Shown here: positions 1 to 8,332 of the stretch, piece after piece
How the letters are laid out: each line of letters begins with the position of its first letter
How positions within the stretch are numbered: position 1 is the stretch's first letter
Source of the DNA: Aquificota bacterium
GTDB taxonomy: Bacteria > Aquificota > Aquificia > Aquificales > Hydrogenothermaceae
Direction of reading: 5' to 3'
Length of the DNA stretch: 13,785 nt
Assembly: GCA_013153765.1 (NCBI GenBank)
Contig: JAADDT010000042.1
Coordinates: 1 to 13,785, forward strand
The notes under the pieces: model-generated
Seen by the model: only the letters and a program-made list of their open reading frames with translations
What the model was told of the DNA's origin: nothing
The model's database searches: none
Position numbers and translations under genes: made by a program

Positions 1-195
1 GCTCTACAGCTTACGGAAGATGGTTTTGTAGCCGTTCCTTTCGGCAGGCAGGGTTCAAACATACTTACAGGTATGGTCTTTGCCCACGGCTTTGGTATGG
101 TTGAAATTGGCAAAACTTCCATAAAAGACGGGGAAGAGATAAAAGTGGTCGTTTTTGACACCTCTTTTATGGATTGTGATATGGACTGTTTTTAG
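1..195 (+). CDS. moeA: Molybdopterin molybdenumtransferase MoeA, C-terminal fragment
   Basis: This is the last 64 codons of a gene whose start lies left of the window; it ends with TAG at 193-195. MoeA inserts molybdate into adenylylated molybdopterin in the cytoplasm, the final step of molybdenum cofactor synthesis. The visible piece matches the small C-terminal beta domain (domain IV) of MoeA. It has the turn VPFGRQGSNILTGM at residues 12-25, equivalent to the family's VP-x-G-x-QGS-x-L-T/S-M signature. This is followed by a short hydrophobic strand with Gly and Glu and a final strand, EIKVVVFDTSF, like the usual EGEEVEVLLF ending. A short tail (MDCDMDCF) follows. The stop overlaps the convergent neighbour's stop by 4 bases, leaving no room for an intergenic terminator. 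The catalytic domain is not visible, so the call rests on this domain alone. Confidence 0.72.
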   Translation, partial: ALQLTEDGFVAVPFGRQGSNILTGMVFAHGFGMVEIGKTSIKDGEEIKVVVFDTSFMDCDMDCF

Positions 196-755
196 AGTAT
201 TTCGTGTTTACGGGCGATGGAGAACAGCAGGTAAGCGATGGCGGAGCCTACAAGTGTTGAGAATATTATTATCCCGGCCGGAGCGTATCTGGTTATTACC
301 TCCACCATCTTCCTATCCTTCCTTTCCGTCTCTTTAGCCTCCTGAAGGTACTGCTGGTACAACTTTAGCGTGCGGATAAGCTCTTTTTCAACCGCGTCCC
401 TTTCCTCCTTCAGGGCTTCCTCCGTAAGCCTGTACATCACGTAGTAATAAACCTCCCTGTTGAACGCTTCAGAATAGCCGAGTTTTTCAAAACCTTTACG
501 GGGGTCAACAGCCTTGTACCTGTCGTCCAGATGGTCGTAATAAACGAGACCTATCTGTAGATTGGGGTATTTTTCCTTTATTTTTTGTGCCGTTTCACCG
601 TTTTCTATTTTTGAAAGGTAAACGGAAAGCCTTCCAACAGCCTTTGCCCGTTCCTTATCCTCCGAATAACAGCCTGAAAAAAGCAGGGCTAAAGCTAAAG
701 CAAAAACTACCACTACCATAAAATCAAGTATATGCCTTTTTGGAAAACTGTTCAC
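192..755 (-). CDS. Putative lipoprotein with C-terminal membrane anchor, function unknown
   Basis: I do not recognise a family. The 187-residue product opens with a basic stretch (KRH, 6-8) and a hydrophobic run ending in a lipobox-like LFSGC with Cys29, typical of signal peptidase II substrates. The mature part is highly charged: a Glu/Lys-rich, probably helical or coiled-coil region at about 110-150, then a second hydrophobic segment at about 157-180 (GIIIFSTLVGSAIAYLLF) and a short basic tail (ARKHEIL). This gives a protein held at both ends in the membrane with a loop of about 125 residues outside, if Cys29 is processed. The start used is GTG at 755-753, which shares one base with the upstream gene's TAG. 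Its Shine-Dalgarno is weak (GAG about 8 bases upstream), so translational coupling is likely. A later ATG at residue 13 would remove the basic n-region and is less likely. It is the last gene of the leftward train. Confidence 0.62.
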   Translation of the reverse strand: MNSFPKRHILDFMVVVVFALALALLFSGCYSEDKERAKAVGRLSVYLSKIENGETAQKIKEKYPNLQIGLVYYDHLDDRYKAVDPRKGFEKLGYSEAFNREVYYYVMYRLTEEALKEERDAVEKELIRTLKLYQQYLQEAKETERKDRKMVEVITRYAPAGIIIFSTLVGSAIAYLLFSIARKHEIL

Positions 756-1168
756 TAATATTTCTCATAAGATTTTAAAATCAGAAGACAGACCTTTCTG
801 AAAAAGCCTTCCCCTTCTATCTTAAGTCCCCCCCTGTCGTCAAGCTCCCCTTCCATTCCAAGCCTGAAAGATAAAAAAACGTTTTCCGGAAAACCGTAAA
901 ATCCCCCCTCAACAGGTTTGAAAAAACCTAAACCGGACATAAAAAAGCCTTCACCGTTAAACAACAGCTCCTTACTGCCGATACTTCCAACTTCAAGCCT
1001 TACCTTAACGCCTTCCTTATGGGAAAAGGATATGCCTGCCACACTGCAGTGTACTTGTTCCACAGAAAAAAACACCTTGTCCAAAAGCTGTATATGGAGG
1101 CTCGGGTAGTCTAAAAGCAGTGATACGCTGTTTCCCAGCCTGTTGTAAACCAGATTGACCAGCTCCAT
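755..1168 (-). CDS. Small protein of unknown function
   Basis: The 137-residue product is of a type I do not recognise. It has no convincing signal peptide or membrane helix. Alternating hydrophobic residues with many Gly and Phe (for example FNGEGFFMSGLGFF, about 70-83, and IEGEGFF, about 117-123) suggest a mainly beta-strand protein. Two similar G-E-G-F-F units recur, possibly a weak internal repeat. The start is taken as ATG at 1168-1166, which overlaps the upstream sugar kinase stop as TGATG and has AGGTAAG just upstream. A GTG one codon earlier is also possible. The stop TAG shares a base with the start of the downstream lipoprotein gene, so the two are probably translationally coupled and may act together. 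A lipid- or membrane-associated beta protein is a guess from the residue pattern only. Confidence 0.55.
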   Translation of the reverse strand: MELVNLVYNRLGNSVSLLLDYPSLHIQLLDKVFFSVEQVHCSVAGISFSHKEGVKVRLEVGSIGSKELLFNGEGFFMSGLGFFKPVEGGFYGFPENVFLSFRLGMEGELDDRGGLKIEGEGFFRKVCLLILKSYEKY

Positions 1169-2040
1169 CACTTACCTATCTCGGCTAAAACCATAGCACC
1201 GTAAGCACCGCTGTACTCACCAAGACCGGCTTTCAACACCTGAACGTCCCTGAACGGCAGGTGGAAAGCCATCTCCTTCAGGTTTGCCACCGCCATATCT
1301 ATAACAACCGGATAATGCTCCGGAATACCTCCGCCTACCACTATCCTGTCAGGATTGAAAATGTGTAGTGCGTTCATCAAGCCAACAGCAAGGTATCTGG
1401 AAAACTCCTCAATGGACTGGATAGCTTCCCTGTCCCCGCCGTTTGCAAGGAGTATTATCTCTGCGGAGGACAGCTTTTTATCCGTAAGCAGAAAGTAAAA
1501 CCTTTCAAGGCCGTAAGAGGAGGCGTACGCTTCCAGACAGCCCTTCCTTCCGCAGTGGCAGTACCAGCCGTCCACGTTTACGGTGGTATGTCCTATCTCC
1601 ATTCCGCAACCGGAGACCCCTTCAACCAGATTACCGCCAATCACCAGACCTCCGCCAAGACCTGTTCCCAGTGTGAAGCAGACCAATACCTCAGCCCCTT
1701 TCCCCGCCCCGTAGTGGTATTCCCCAAAGGCGGCGGCTGAGCCGTCGTTGTGGATTACAACAGGCACGTTAAGGTAGCCCTCAAGCACACCTTTCAGGTT
1801 TATACCTTCAAGGTGTTTTATGTTAGGTGAGGCAGTGATCACGCCTGTTTTTTTGTCGTAAAGACCTGCCACACCAAAGCCGACCCTTTCAGGATTGAAC
1901 TTTTCAACAACCTCCTTCAGGGTGAAAAGTACGCTGTCAAGGTTCCTTTCCGTCGGAATTTTACCTTTTTTAATCTCCCCGTTTGTCTTTCCGCAGTATT
2001 TTATAAAACTCCCGCCAATATCAATTCCCAAGTATCCCAT
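1168..2040 (-). CDS. ROK-family sugar kinase (probable glucokinase)
   Basis: The 290-residue product has the length and motifs of cytoplasmic ROK kinases, which phosphorylate glucose or another hexose or N-acetylhexosamine with ATP. The phosphate-binding loop GIDIGGSFIK is at 5-14, catalytic Asp99 lies in HNDGSAA, and a second nucleotide-binding stretch LGTGLGGG is at 124-131. The substrate and zinc region follows: EIGH at 148-151, then Cys161, Cys163 and Cys168 in CHCGRKGCLE, the ROK zinc knuckle with Glu170. A C-terminal glycine loop VGGGIPE is present. There is no N-terminal helix-turn-helix, so it is a kinase and not a ROK repressor. The ATG directly follows the upstream gene's TAG with no gap, and a GGGGGGAG ribosome site lies inside the preceding gene. 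Substrate specificity cannot be told from sequence; glucokinase is the commonest function. Confidence 0.88.
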   Translation of the reverse strand: MGYLGIDIGGSFIKYCGKTNGEIKKGKIPTERNLDSVLFTLKEVVEKFNPERVGFGVAGLYDKKTGVITASPNIKHLEGINLKGVLEGYLNVPVVIHNDGSAAAFGEYHYGAGKGAEVLVCFTLGTGLGGGLVIGGNLVEGVSGCGMEIGHTTVNVDGWYCHCGRKGCLEAYASSYGLERFYFLLTDKKLSSAEIILLANGGDREAIQSIEEFSRYLAVGLMNALHIFNPDRIVVGGGIPEHYPVVIDMAVANLKEMAFHLPFRDVQVLKAGLGEYSGAYGAMVLAEIGK

Positions 2041-2556
2041 CTAACTCCCCCCGAGGAAAGAAAGTACTTTTTTCATCATTTCAGGCATCGCTTTAGGGTC
2101 TGTAGCGGTTATTATGTTCCCGTCAACCTCAACAGGCTTGCCGGTATATATGCCGCCTGCATTTACGATGTCGTCCTTTATTGAGAAAAATCCGGTTATT
2201 CTTTTGCCCTTTACTATGCCGGCGGAAATCAACAGCCACGGAGCGTGGCATATTGCGGCAACCAGCTTTCCACTTTCGTACATACCTTTCACAAACCGTA
2301 AGGTTTCGCCGTCCCTCCTCAGCCTGTCAGGGGCGTATCCGCCGGGAATGAAAACGGCAGAGTAAAGCTCCACCTCGTCCGGATTAATCTGGTGTGTTGA
2401 ATGGAAAACCAGACCTTTTTTTCCTTTATACTCCCTTACTGCAGGGGCTAACACGTCAACAGCGTATCCCTCTTCCTTAAAGCGGTAATAGGGATAGATA
2501 AACTCAACCTCTTCAACAAAATCCTCAAGAAGGACAGCCACTTTTTTTCCGTCCAT
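2041..2556 (-). CDS. DJ-1/PfpI family protein (class I glutamine amidotransferase-like)
   Basis: The 171-residue protein is full length for the single-domain PfpI/YhbO group of the DJ-1 superfamily. Members are described as intracellular peptidases, glyoxalase III-like enzymes or protein deglycases, roles linked to carbonyl and heat stress. The nucleophile elbow AICHAPW is at 101-107, with Cys103 followed by His104, the order found in PfpI. An acidic stretch near the N-terminus (FVEEVEFIYP, 13-22) corresponds to the conserved FEDVELIYP of PfpI with its active-site Glu. FIPGGYAPDRLR (69-80) and IKDDIVNAG (126-134) are also family hallmarks. The start is ATG at 2556-2554, with a near-perfect AAGGAGGTG ribosome site at 2570-2562 overlapping the upstream mutS2 stop codon. 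This is one of the strongest sites in the window, so good translation is expected. The exact biochemical activity is not decidable here. Confidence 0.88.
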   Translation of the reverse strand: MDGKKVAVLLEDFVEEVEFIYPYYRFKEEGYAVDVLAPAVREYKGKKGLVFHSTHQINPDEVELYSAVFIPGGYAPDRLRRDGETLRFVKGMYESGKLVAAICHAPWLLISAGIVKGKRITGFFSIKDDIVNAGGIYTGKPVEVDGNIITATDPKAMPEMMKKVLSFLGGS

Positions 2557-2569
2557 ACCACACCTCCTT

Positions 2570-4900
2570 TTATTTCAGGTGGACAACCGTAACGCCCATT
2601 CCCCCTTCACTGTAAGGGGCATCGCCGTATTCCACTCTATAAGGCAGATTATCCAGATATTCCCTAACTGCCTTCCTTAAAACGCCCGAGCCGTAGCCGT
2701 GTATTATCCTTACCGTACTAAAACCTTCCGTCAAAGCCCTGTCCAGAAAGGCACTTAGCTCTCTTAAGGCTTCTTCCTTAGTTTTGCCTATTATTTTAAG
2801 CTCAGGTTTAAAGCTGTCGCCCCTGCTACGGCTGAAGCTGAACCTTACCTTTTTTTCGGCTTTTCCCTTTTTTACAGGCTCTATTGAGGACAGGTCCGTC
2901 CATATTTTTATCCCGCCCACGTTTATGTGAACCTTGTTTTCCCTTACGGATATTACCTCTCCTACGGCATTTTTACCTTTCAGCTTTACCGTATCCCCTA
3001 TTTCCGGGGTAAAGCCAATTTCTTCCTTTATTTCTTTCTTCTGGGAAATCTCTTTTTTCTGCTTTGTCAGGAAAGCCTCAAGCTCACTGCCTCTGCCTGT
3101 TGACCTTATCCTGTCAAGTATCCTGTAGCCTTCTTCCCTTACGTTTTCTAAATACTGTGCGGTCTCCTTCCTGACCGTTTCCCAGCCCTTTTCCCTTTCC
3201 CTTTCCAGCTCTTCCTTCAGCGAAAGGTATCTGCTTTTTTCCTCCTCAAGCTCTTTTTTAAGCCTGTTTACCTTTTCAAGCTCCTCCTCATAGGCAGTTT
3301 TGTATTTCTCAAGGGAATCTATAGCCCTGCCCAGCTCAAGGTACTCTTTGTCAAGGTACTTTCTGCCGACCTCAATAACCTCCCTGTCCAGCCCCAGCTT
3401 TTCCGCTATGTAAAAAGCCATACTTTGACCGACCGAGTTGTAGTGTATGGTGTACGTGGGAGACAGCGTTTCCCTGTCAAAGCCCACAGAAGCTACATTA
3501 AAGTAATCGTCAGAAAGGGCATAAACCTTTATCTGTTTAAAATGGGTGGTAGCCACGGCGTAAGCCCCGATTTTCTTTATTTTTTCAAGTATGCCTATCC
3601 CCAGTGCTGAGCCTTCGTCAGGGTCAGTGCCGGGAATAAGCTCGTCAAGGAGAACAAGGCTGTCTTCCGTTATGAGGGAAAGTATATCCTTTATGTTTTT
3701 GACGTGTGCCGAAAAGGTTGAAAGGTTCTGCTCTATGGACTGCATGTCGCCTATATCAGCGTATATTCCGTCAAAAACCGGTATCTGGCTACCTTCAGCC
3801 ACAGGTACCGGTATGCCGGACTGGACCAAAGCGGCAAAAAGTCCAAGCGTTTTCAGTGCCACGGTCTTTCCGCCGGTGTTAGGTCCTGTAATAACAAGAC
3901 CTTTCCTGCCCCCTGTAAGCTTCAGGTCTATAGGCTTGAACTTTCTTCCAAGCATCAGGAATACCGGGTGTTTAGCCCCGATAAGCTCTACCTGATCACC
4001 TATCTGGGGAAATACGGCTTTATGCTGGACACCATACCTGCCGACCGCATACAGGTAATCAAATTCTATAAGGGTGTTATAAGCTTTTTTTATGCCGGCA
4101 AGCTTTTCCCTTAACCTGTCCGTTATGAATTTCAGTATTTTCCGTACCTCTATCTGTTCCTGCAGTTTCAGGTCTGAAAGCCTGTTGTTCAGATGTACCA
4201 CAGATACAGGCTCAAGGTAAACGGTCTGTCCTGAAGAAGACCTGTCCTGTATTATGCCCTGTATCTTACCTGCAAAGTTTTGCTTTACCGGTATTACGTA
4301 CCTGTCCCTCCTTACGGTTATTATCCTGTCCTGCACCACATCGCCGTACTTCTGACTGTGGATTATCCTTTCAAGCACGGCAGTTATCTGCTTTTCTACT
4401 TCCTTTATGTTTTTCCTTATTCTGGCAAGGTCCCTGCTTGCCTGATCCTTAACCATTCCTGACTCGTCTATACTGTCCCCTATCAGCCTTTCCATCTCCC
4501 TTGAGCTGTAAAGCTCCCTGTATAGCCTTGCCAGACCTGTAGTATTTTCCACTTTATCCGTAAGGAAGTTCTTCAACTGGCGGGAGGTATTCAGCACCTT
4601 ACCTACAGCCAGCAGGTCTTCAGGCTTAAGCACGCTTTCTTCTATGGAAAGGAGGTTTATCTGTCCTGTAATGTCAGGGATTTCGGAAAGGGGAATGTAT
4701 CCTTCCCTTTTAAGCAGGTCTAAAAACTCGGAAGTAAGGTTTATCCTTTCTTTCACCTGATCAGGGTCCGTTGAGTAGCGGACTGAAAGTATTTTTTCAG
4801 CGGTCTGTTTGTTTGGAGTGTATTTTGAAAGCTCCTGAAGGAATTTATCAAAACCAACCAGATGGAGAGCCTTCTCCCTTATTTCAGGATTTTTTACCAA
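2570..4900 (-). CDS. mutS2: Endonuclease MutS2
   Basis: The 776-residue product is full length for MutS2, a MutS paralogue without the mismatch-recognition domain. It acts on recombination intermediates and, in some bacteria, on collided ribosomes. The order is core and lever helices (about 1-330), then the ABC-type ATPase with Walker A GPNTGGKT (339-346), signature region STFSAHV (394-400), Walker B LVLLDE (415-420), GTDPDEG (424-430) and the switch ATTH (450-453). A long charged coiled coil spans about 520-625, a small beta domain (KOW-like) lies around 630-675, and a C-terminal Smr domain occupies about 697-776. In the Smr domain HGYG (734-737) and the GVTVVHL ending are kept, but the usual LDLRG/LDLHG start is replaced by LKIIG (701-705). 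The start is TTG at 4900-4898, chosen because AAGGAGGTA lies 10 bases upstream and the N-terminus matches the family. Confidence 0.95.
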   Translation of the reverse strand: MVKNPEIREKALHLVGFDKFLQELSKYTPNKQTAEKILSVRYSTDPDQVKERINLTSEFLDLLKREGYIPLSEIPDITGQINLLSIEESVLKPEDLLAVGKVLNTSRQLKNFLTDKVENTTGLARLYRELYSSREMERLIGDSIDESGMVKDQASRDLARIRKNIKEVEKQITAVLERIIHSQKYGDVVQDRIITVRRDRYVIPVKQNFAGKIQGIIQDRSSSGQTVYLEPVSVVHLNNRLSDLKLQEQIEVRKILKFITDRLREKLAGIKKAYNTLIEFDYLYAVGRYGVQHKAVFPQIGDQVELIGAKHPVFLMLGRKFKPIDLKLTGGRKGLVITGPNTGGKTVALKTLGLFAALVQSGIPVPVAEGSQIPVFDGIYADIGDMQSIEQNLSTFSAHVKNIKDILSLITEDSLVLLDELIPGTDPDEGSALGIGILEKIKKIGAYAVATTHFKQIKVYALSDDYFNVASVGFDRETLSPTYTIHYNSVGQSMAFYIAEKLGLDREVIEVGRKYLDKEYLELGRAIDSLEKYKTAYEEELEKVNRLKKELEEEKSRYLSLKEELEREREKGWETVRKETAQYLENVREEGYRILDRIRSTGRGSELEAFLTKQKKEISQKKEIKEEIGFTPEIGDTVKLKGKNAVGEVISVRENKVHINVGGIKIWTDLSSIEPVKKGKAEKKVRFSFSRSRGDSFKPELKIIGKTKEEALRELSAFLDRALTEGFSTVRIIHGYGSGVLRKAVREYLDNLPYRVEYGDAPYSEGGMGVTVVHLK

Positions 4901-4910
4901 TATTTGAAAC

Positions 4911-4919
4911 TACCTCCTT
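4911..4919 (-). promoter_or_regulatory. Strong ribosome binding site for mutS2 (decides TTG start)
   Basis: On the minus strand AAGGAGGTA sits 10 bases before the TTG start of mutS2 and overlaps the TAA of the response regulator gene (4920-4918). No ATG or GTG is suitably placed, so this site fixes TTG as the start. Confidence 0.7.
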
Positions 4920-6303
4920 ACTTTTTGTAAATGGACGGGTCTATGCCGTATTTTTTTATAAGCTTTTGTAAAGACTGTCTCTCTATTTTTGCTATTTTAG
5001 CCGCCTGTGAAATGTTGCCGTTAGTAATGGAAAGTAAAATGCCCAGATACTTTTTCATAAATTTTTCTGTGTATATCTTTTTAGCCTTTCCGTATTCAAG
5101 TGGAAACTCCCTAACGTTTATCTGGACTTCCTGATCTATGTGCTCCTTTCCTATAAAGCTGTCGTTCTCAGCAAGTATTACAGCCTTTGATATTACGCTT
5201 TCCAGCTGTCGGACGTTTCCCGGAAAGTCGTATCTGATAAGGAGGCTCAAAGCTTCAGGCTTTATTCCCAGAATGTTTTTACCGTATTTTTTGCTGTATT
5301 TTTCTATAAAATGGTTTACCAGTAAAGGTATGTCTTCTTTCCTTTCCCGTAAAGGGGGTATTTCTATCTTAAAGCCCCCTATCCTGTAGTACAGGTCGTC
5401 CCTGAACCTGCCTTCGTTAACCAGTTTTTGTAAATCCCTGTTCGTTGCCGCAATTATCCTCACGTCAACCTTGACGACCTTTTCATCGCCTATCCTTCTT
5501 ATCTCCTTACTTTCAAGGAAACGGAGGAACTTTGCCTGTATGTCGTAAGGTATCTCACCTATCTCGTCTAAAAATACCGTCCCGCCGTCAGCCTTTTCAA
5601 ATATACCCTTTTTATCCTCCGTTGCTCCGGTAAAAGCCCCCTTTTTGTAGCCGAAAAATTCAGCTTCCATAAGCTCAGCCGATATGTTGGCACAGTTTAC
5701 GGCTATGAAAGGTCTGTCCCTTCTGGGACTGAGGCTGTGTATTGCCCTTGCCACCAGCTCTTTCCCCACACCACTTTCCCCGTAAATAAGTATGGTGTTG
5801 TCAAAGGGAGCCACCTTTTTTATAAAATCTATAACGCCGACCATAGTGGGATTTCTGGTTATGATAAAGTCCACTTCTGACCTGCCTGTCTCAAGCTCGT
5901 GCTTCAGCTTCTCGTTTTCCCTCAGTATCTTTGCCTTTTCCACAGCCTCCTCTATCAGCTTCCATACCGAAAGGTCGTTAAAGTCAACAGGCTTCGTGAT
6001 GTAGTGGAAAGCCCCTTCTTTCATACACTTGACCGCGTTGTCTATGGTGCCGTATGCGGTCATAACGATAAAGCTGGTTATTCTGTTGAACTTCCTAAGC
6101 TCCCGTAAAAACTCCTCCCCACTCATGTGTGGCATACGCATATCGGACAGGACAAGGTCAAAATCCTCCTCCTTAAGCATTTCCAGACCTTCCCTTGCGT
6201 CTGTCGTCGTTTTTACCTGATAGCCGTCCTCCTCAAGTATCATCTGGAAGGTGTGGAGTATGTCCTCTTCATCATCAACTATTAAAATCCTGCCCTTTTC
6301 CAT
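4918..6303 (-). CDS. NtrC-family sigma54-dependent response regulator
   Basis: The 461-residue product has three standard parts. The receiver domain (about 1-120) has acidic pair Asp10/Asp11, phosphoacceptor Asp54 in LSDMRMP, Thr82 and Lys104. The AAA+ sigma54-interaction domain (about 145-385) has Walker A GESGVGKE (175-182), the sigma54-contacting loop GAFTGA (222-227), Walker B GGTVFLDEIGE (240-250) and FPGNVRQLE (360-368). The Fis-like helix-turn-helix is at about 422-453 (NGNISQAAKIAKIERQSLQKLI). All residues needed for ATP-driven opening of sigma54 promoters are present. It starts at ATG 6303-6301, seven bases after the stop of the histidine kinase gene, with AAGG and GGGAGG upstream, so the two form a cognate pair. 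Its targets are unknown. Linkage to FliM/FliN-like genes makes flagellar (FlgR/FleR/FlrC-type) control one possibility; nitrogen or pilus regulation are alternatives. Confidence 0.93.
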   Translation of the reverse strand: MEKGRILIVDDEEDILHTFQMILEEDGYQVKTTTDAREGLEMLKEEDFDLVLSDMRMPHMSGEEFLRELRKFNRITSFIVMTAYGTIDNAVKCMKEGAFHYITKPVDFNDLSVWKLIEEAVEKAKILRENEKLKHELETGRSEVDFIITRNPTMVGVIDFIKKVAPFDNTILIYGESGVGKELVARAIHSLSPRRDRPFIAVNCANISAELMEAEFFGYKKGAFTGATEDKKGIFEKADGGTVFLDEIGEIPYDIQAKFLRFLESKEIRRIGDEKVVKVDVRIIAATNRDLQKLVNEGRFRDDLYYRIGGFKIEIPPLRERKEDIPLLVNHFIEKYSKKYGKNILGIKPEALSLLIRYDFPGNVRQLESVISKAVILAENDSFIGKEHIDQEVQINVREFPLEYGKAKKIYTEKFMKKYLGILLSITNGNISQAAKIAKIERQSLQKLIKKYGIDPSIYKK

Positions 6304-6310
6304 CTAACCT

Positions 6311-8332
6311 TCATTCCTCCCTGAAAGAAAGGGGTAGTCTTATTATAAACTCAGTTCCTCCCCCTTCAACACTGTTAACCTCTATCTCACCGCCGTGGTC
6401 TGTGATTATTTTTTTCACCACAGAAAGTCCAAGTCCTGTACCTTTCTCTTTAGTGGTGAAAAACGGATCAAAAACCTCGTTCAACACGTCCTTAGGTATG
6501 CCCACACCGTTGTCCTTTATGGATATTACGGCGTGTTCCTTATCTTTAGTAAGTTTTACCTCTATTATGCCCTGCCTGTCCTCAATAGCCTCAATGGCGT
6601 TTATGAGCAGGTTTATGAATACCTGCTGTAAAGCGTTCCTGTCCCCGTAAGTGTAAACGTCAGACCTGAGCCTTCTGTAAATCTTAACGTTTTTCTTCTT
6701 CTCCGGCAGTGCAAACTCTATGGAAGAAAGGAGTACATCTTTCAGGTTCACCCTTTCCATCTTGTAGTAGCTCGGTTTGGCAAAGTTCAACAGCTTGCTT
6801 ATTATATCAGCCGCCCTTGAGGAGTTTTTCTCTATCTTTTCAGCCAGCTCTATAATCTTTCCGTCTTTCAACCTGTTGCCCCGCCTTTTTATGGCAAAGG
6901 CTGAAGCTGATATTGCGGCAAGAGGATTTTTTATGTCGTGGGATAGACCTGCCACCATCTTACCGATAACTGCGTGTTTTTCCGTTTCTATCAGCTGTGC
7001 CTCCAGCTTTTCTTTCTCCGTAATGTCTTCTATAACCAGAACCATCTTGTCCCTTTCCTCTCCTTCACCCGAAACCAGAGGAAGTGCTTTGATGCGGTAA
7101 ATAGAACCTTTCCTGCTTATTGAAGAAAGTACAGTGTCAACAACCCTGTTGTCCTTTATTACGCTTTCAAGCTCCCTTTTAAGCGGCTCTATCTCCGGTA
7201 TCGCCTCAAATATTGTACCGTCAAGCTCCCTACCTGTAATCTCCTTTAAAGCCCTGTTTGCCCTTTCTATCCTGTACTCCCTGTTTACTATGGCTATACC
7301 TATATCAACCGTCTCAAATGTTTTCTCCAGCAAGTCCTGTAGCTTGTTTATCTCCTTGAAATATATGGTTTTGGTTATGGATATTGCCACCGAGTTTGCA
7401 TAGGTAGAAAGGTATTCTATCTCTTTTGGGGATATACCTTCCTTCTTGTAAACAGCCAGAACGCCTATCTTTCCCTTGTCGCTCTTCAAGGGGAGGAATA
7501 TCTGTTTTTCGTCTTCTGAAATGGTTATTTTTTCTATGTTTTCAAAACGGTTTTCAAGGTAGTTTTTCATATACGGAAAAAAACCGCTCTTTTTAAATGC
7601 GTTAAAGTTTTCCGTGTTGACATAAAGTATTACGCCTGAATATCCAAGGTTATGCAGTCCCTCAACCACCCTTTCGGCTATCTCCTCTATCTCAAGTGGG
7701 GAAAGTGTGATGTTGCTCAGCTTGAATATTACCTTCAGCTTTTTATATGTGATTTTCAGCTCGTCGTCTATCTCCGAATACTTTTTCTGTATCTCACTGG
7801 TTATAGCCCTGTCAACAAAATCCCTGTACCTTTTTTTCTCCTTTTCTATCTGTCCAAGCAGACCGGACACGCTTTCCCGCAAAAAGTAAAACACAAAAAG
7901 CAGGTTTGCGTAAAAAAACAGCTCCCTGTCCACAAGGTAGGAGACGGAAACCGTAAGCGTTATTGCAGACCAGATTAGCAAATCCATACGGGAGTAGTAA
8001 TCACGGAGCAGTAAAACCAGTCCGGACGCCGATACGAAATAGGGAGAATACTGGGGGAAATACACGGCAGACAGCAGGTATCCCCCGCCTGAAAGCCAGA
8101 AAAGTACCAGCAGAAACAGTTTTGGACGGGAGGAAAAATGTAAAAATATGAACATAAAGTAAACAACGATCAAAATCTCCCTGTAAAGGGACGCCTCCCC
8201 TAAAAATCCCAGCAGGTAGTAAAGCACGAGGGAAACAAAAGCTCCGCTAAGGAAAAGTAGCCTTTTAAAATCCCTTTCTATAAAGTAAGCCCCTACCAGA
8301 TAAGTAAGCCACGAGAAAAGTAAAGCCTGCAT
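6311..8332 (-). CDS. Membrane-bound sensor histidine kinase (GAF-like/PAS/HisKA/HATPase)
   Basis: The 673-residue product begins with a hydrophobic region of about six or seven predicted membrane helices (about 1-155) with very short loops, so the signal is probably sensed within or near the membrane. A charged coiled linker (about 160-200) leads to a GAF-like domain (about 205-320) and a PAS domain (about 330-440, with VDIGIAIVNREYRIERANRA). The kinase core follows: H-box with His465 in GLSHDIKNP, N-box NLLINAIEAI (574-583), G1 DNGVGIP (607-613), F-box FDPFFTTKEKG (621-631) and G2 GTGLGLSVVK (631-640). This is the NtrB/ZraS-like kinase class that partners sigma54 activators, and the activator gene follows at once. 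The ATG directly follows the TAA of the FliN-like gene and I see no Shine-Dalgarno before it, so it probably depends on translational coupling. The inducing signal is unknown. Confidence 0.92.
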   Translation of the reverse strand: MQALLFSWLTYLVGAYFIERDFKRLLFLSGAFVSLVLYYLLGFLGEASLYREILIVVYFMFIFLHFSSRPKLFLLVLFWLSGGGYLLSAVYFPQYSPYFVSASGLVLLLRDYYSRMDLLIWSAITLTVSVSYLVDRELFFYANLLFVFYFLRESVSGLLGQIEKEKKRYRDFVDRAITSEIQKKYSEIDDELKITYKKLKVIFKLSNITLSPLEIEEIAERVVEGLHNLGYSGVILYVNTENFNAFKKSGFFPYMKNYLENRFENIEKITISEDEKQIFLPLKSDKGKIGVLAVYKKEGISPKEIEYLSTYANSVAISITKTIYFKEINKLQDLLEKTFETVDIGIAIVNREYRIERANRALKEITGRELDGTIFEAIPEIEPLKRELESVIKDNRVVDTVLSSISRKGSIYRIKALPLVSGEGEERDKMVLVIEDITEKEKLEAQLIETEKHAVIGKMVAGLSHDIKNPLAAISASAFAIKRRGNRLKDGKIIELAEKIEKNSSRAADIISKLLNFAKPSYYKMERVNLKDVLLSSIEFALPEKKKNVKIYRRLRSDVYTYGDRNALQQVFINLLINAIEAIEDRQGIIEVKLTKDKEHAVISIKDNGVGIPKDVLNEVFDPFFTTKEKGTGLGLSVVKKIITDHGGEIEVNSVEGGGTEFIIRLPLSFREE

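Noticed and set aside
7652..7978. Plus-strand reading frames opposite the histidine kinase
   Set aside because: They are antisense to a clear coding region, lack ribosome sites and show no recognisable protein features.
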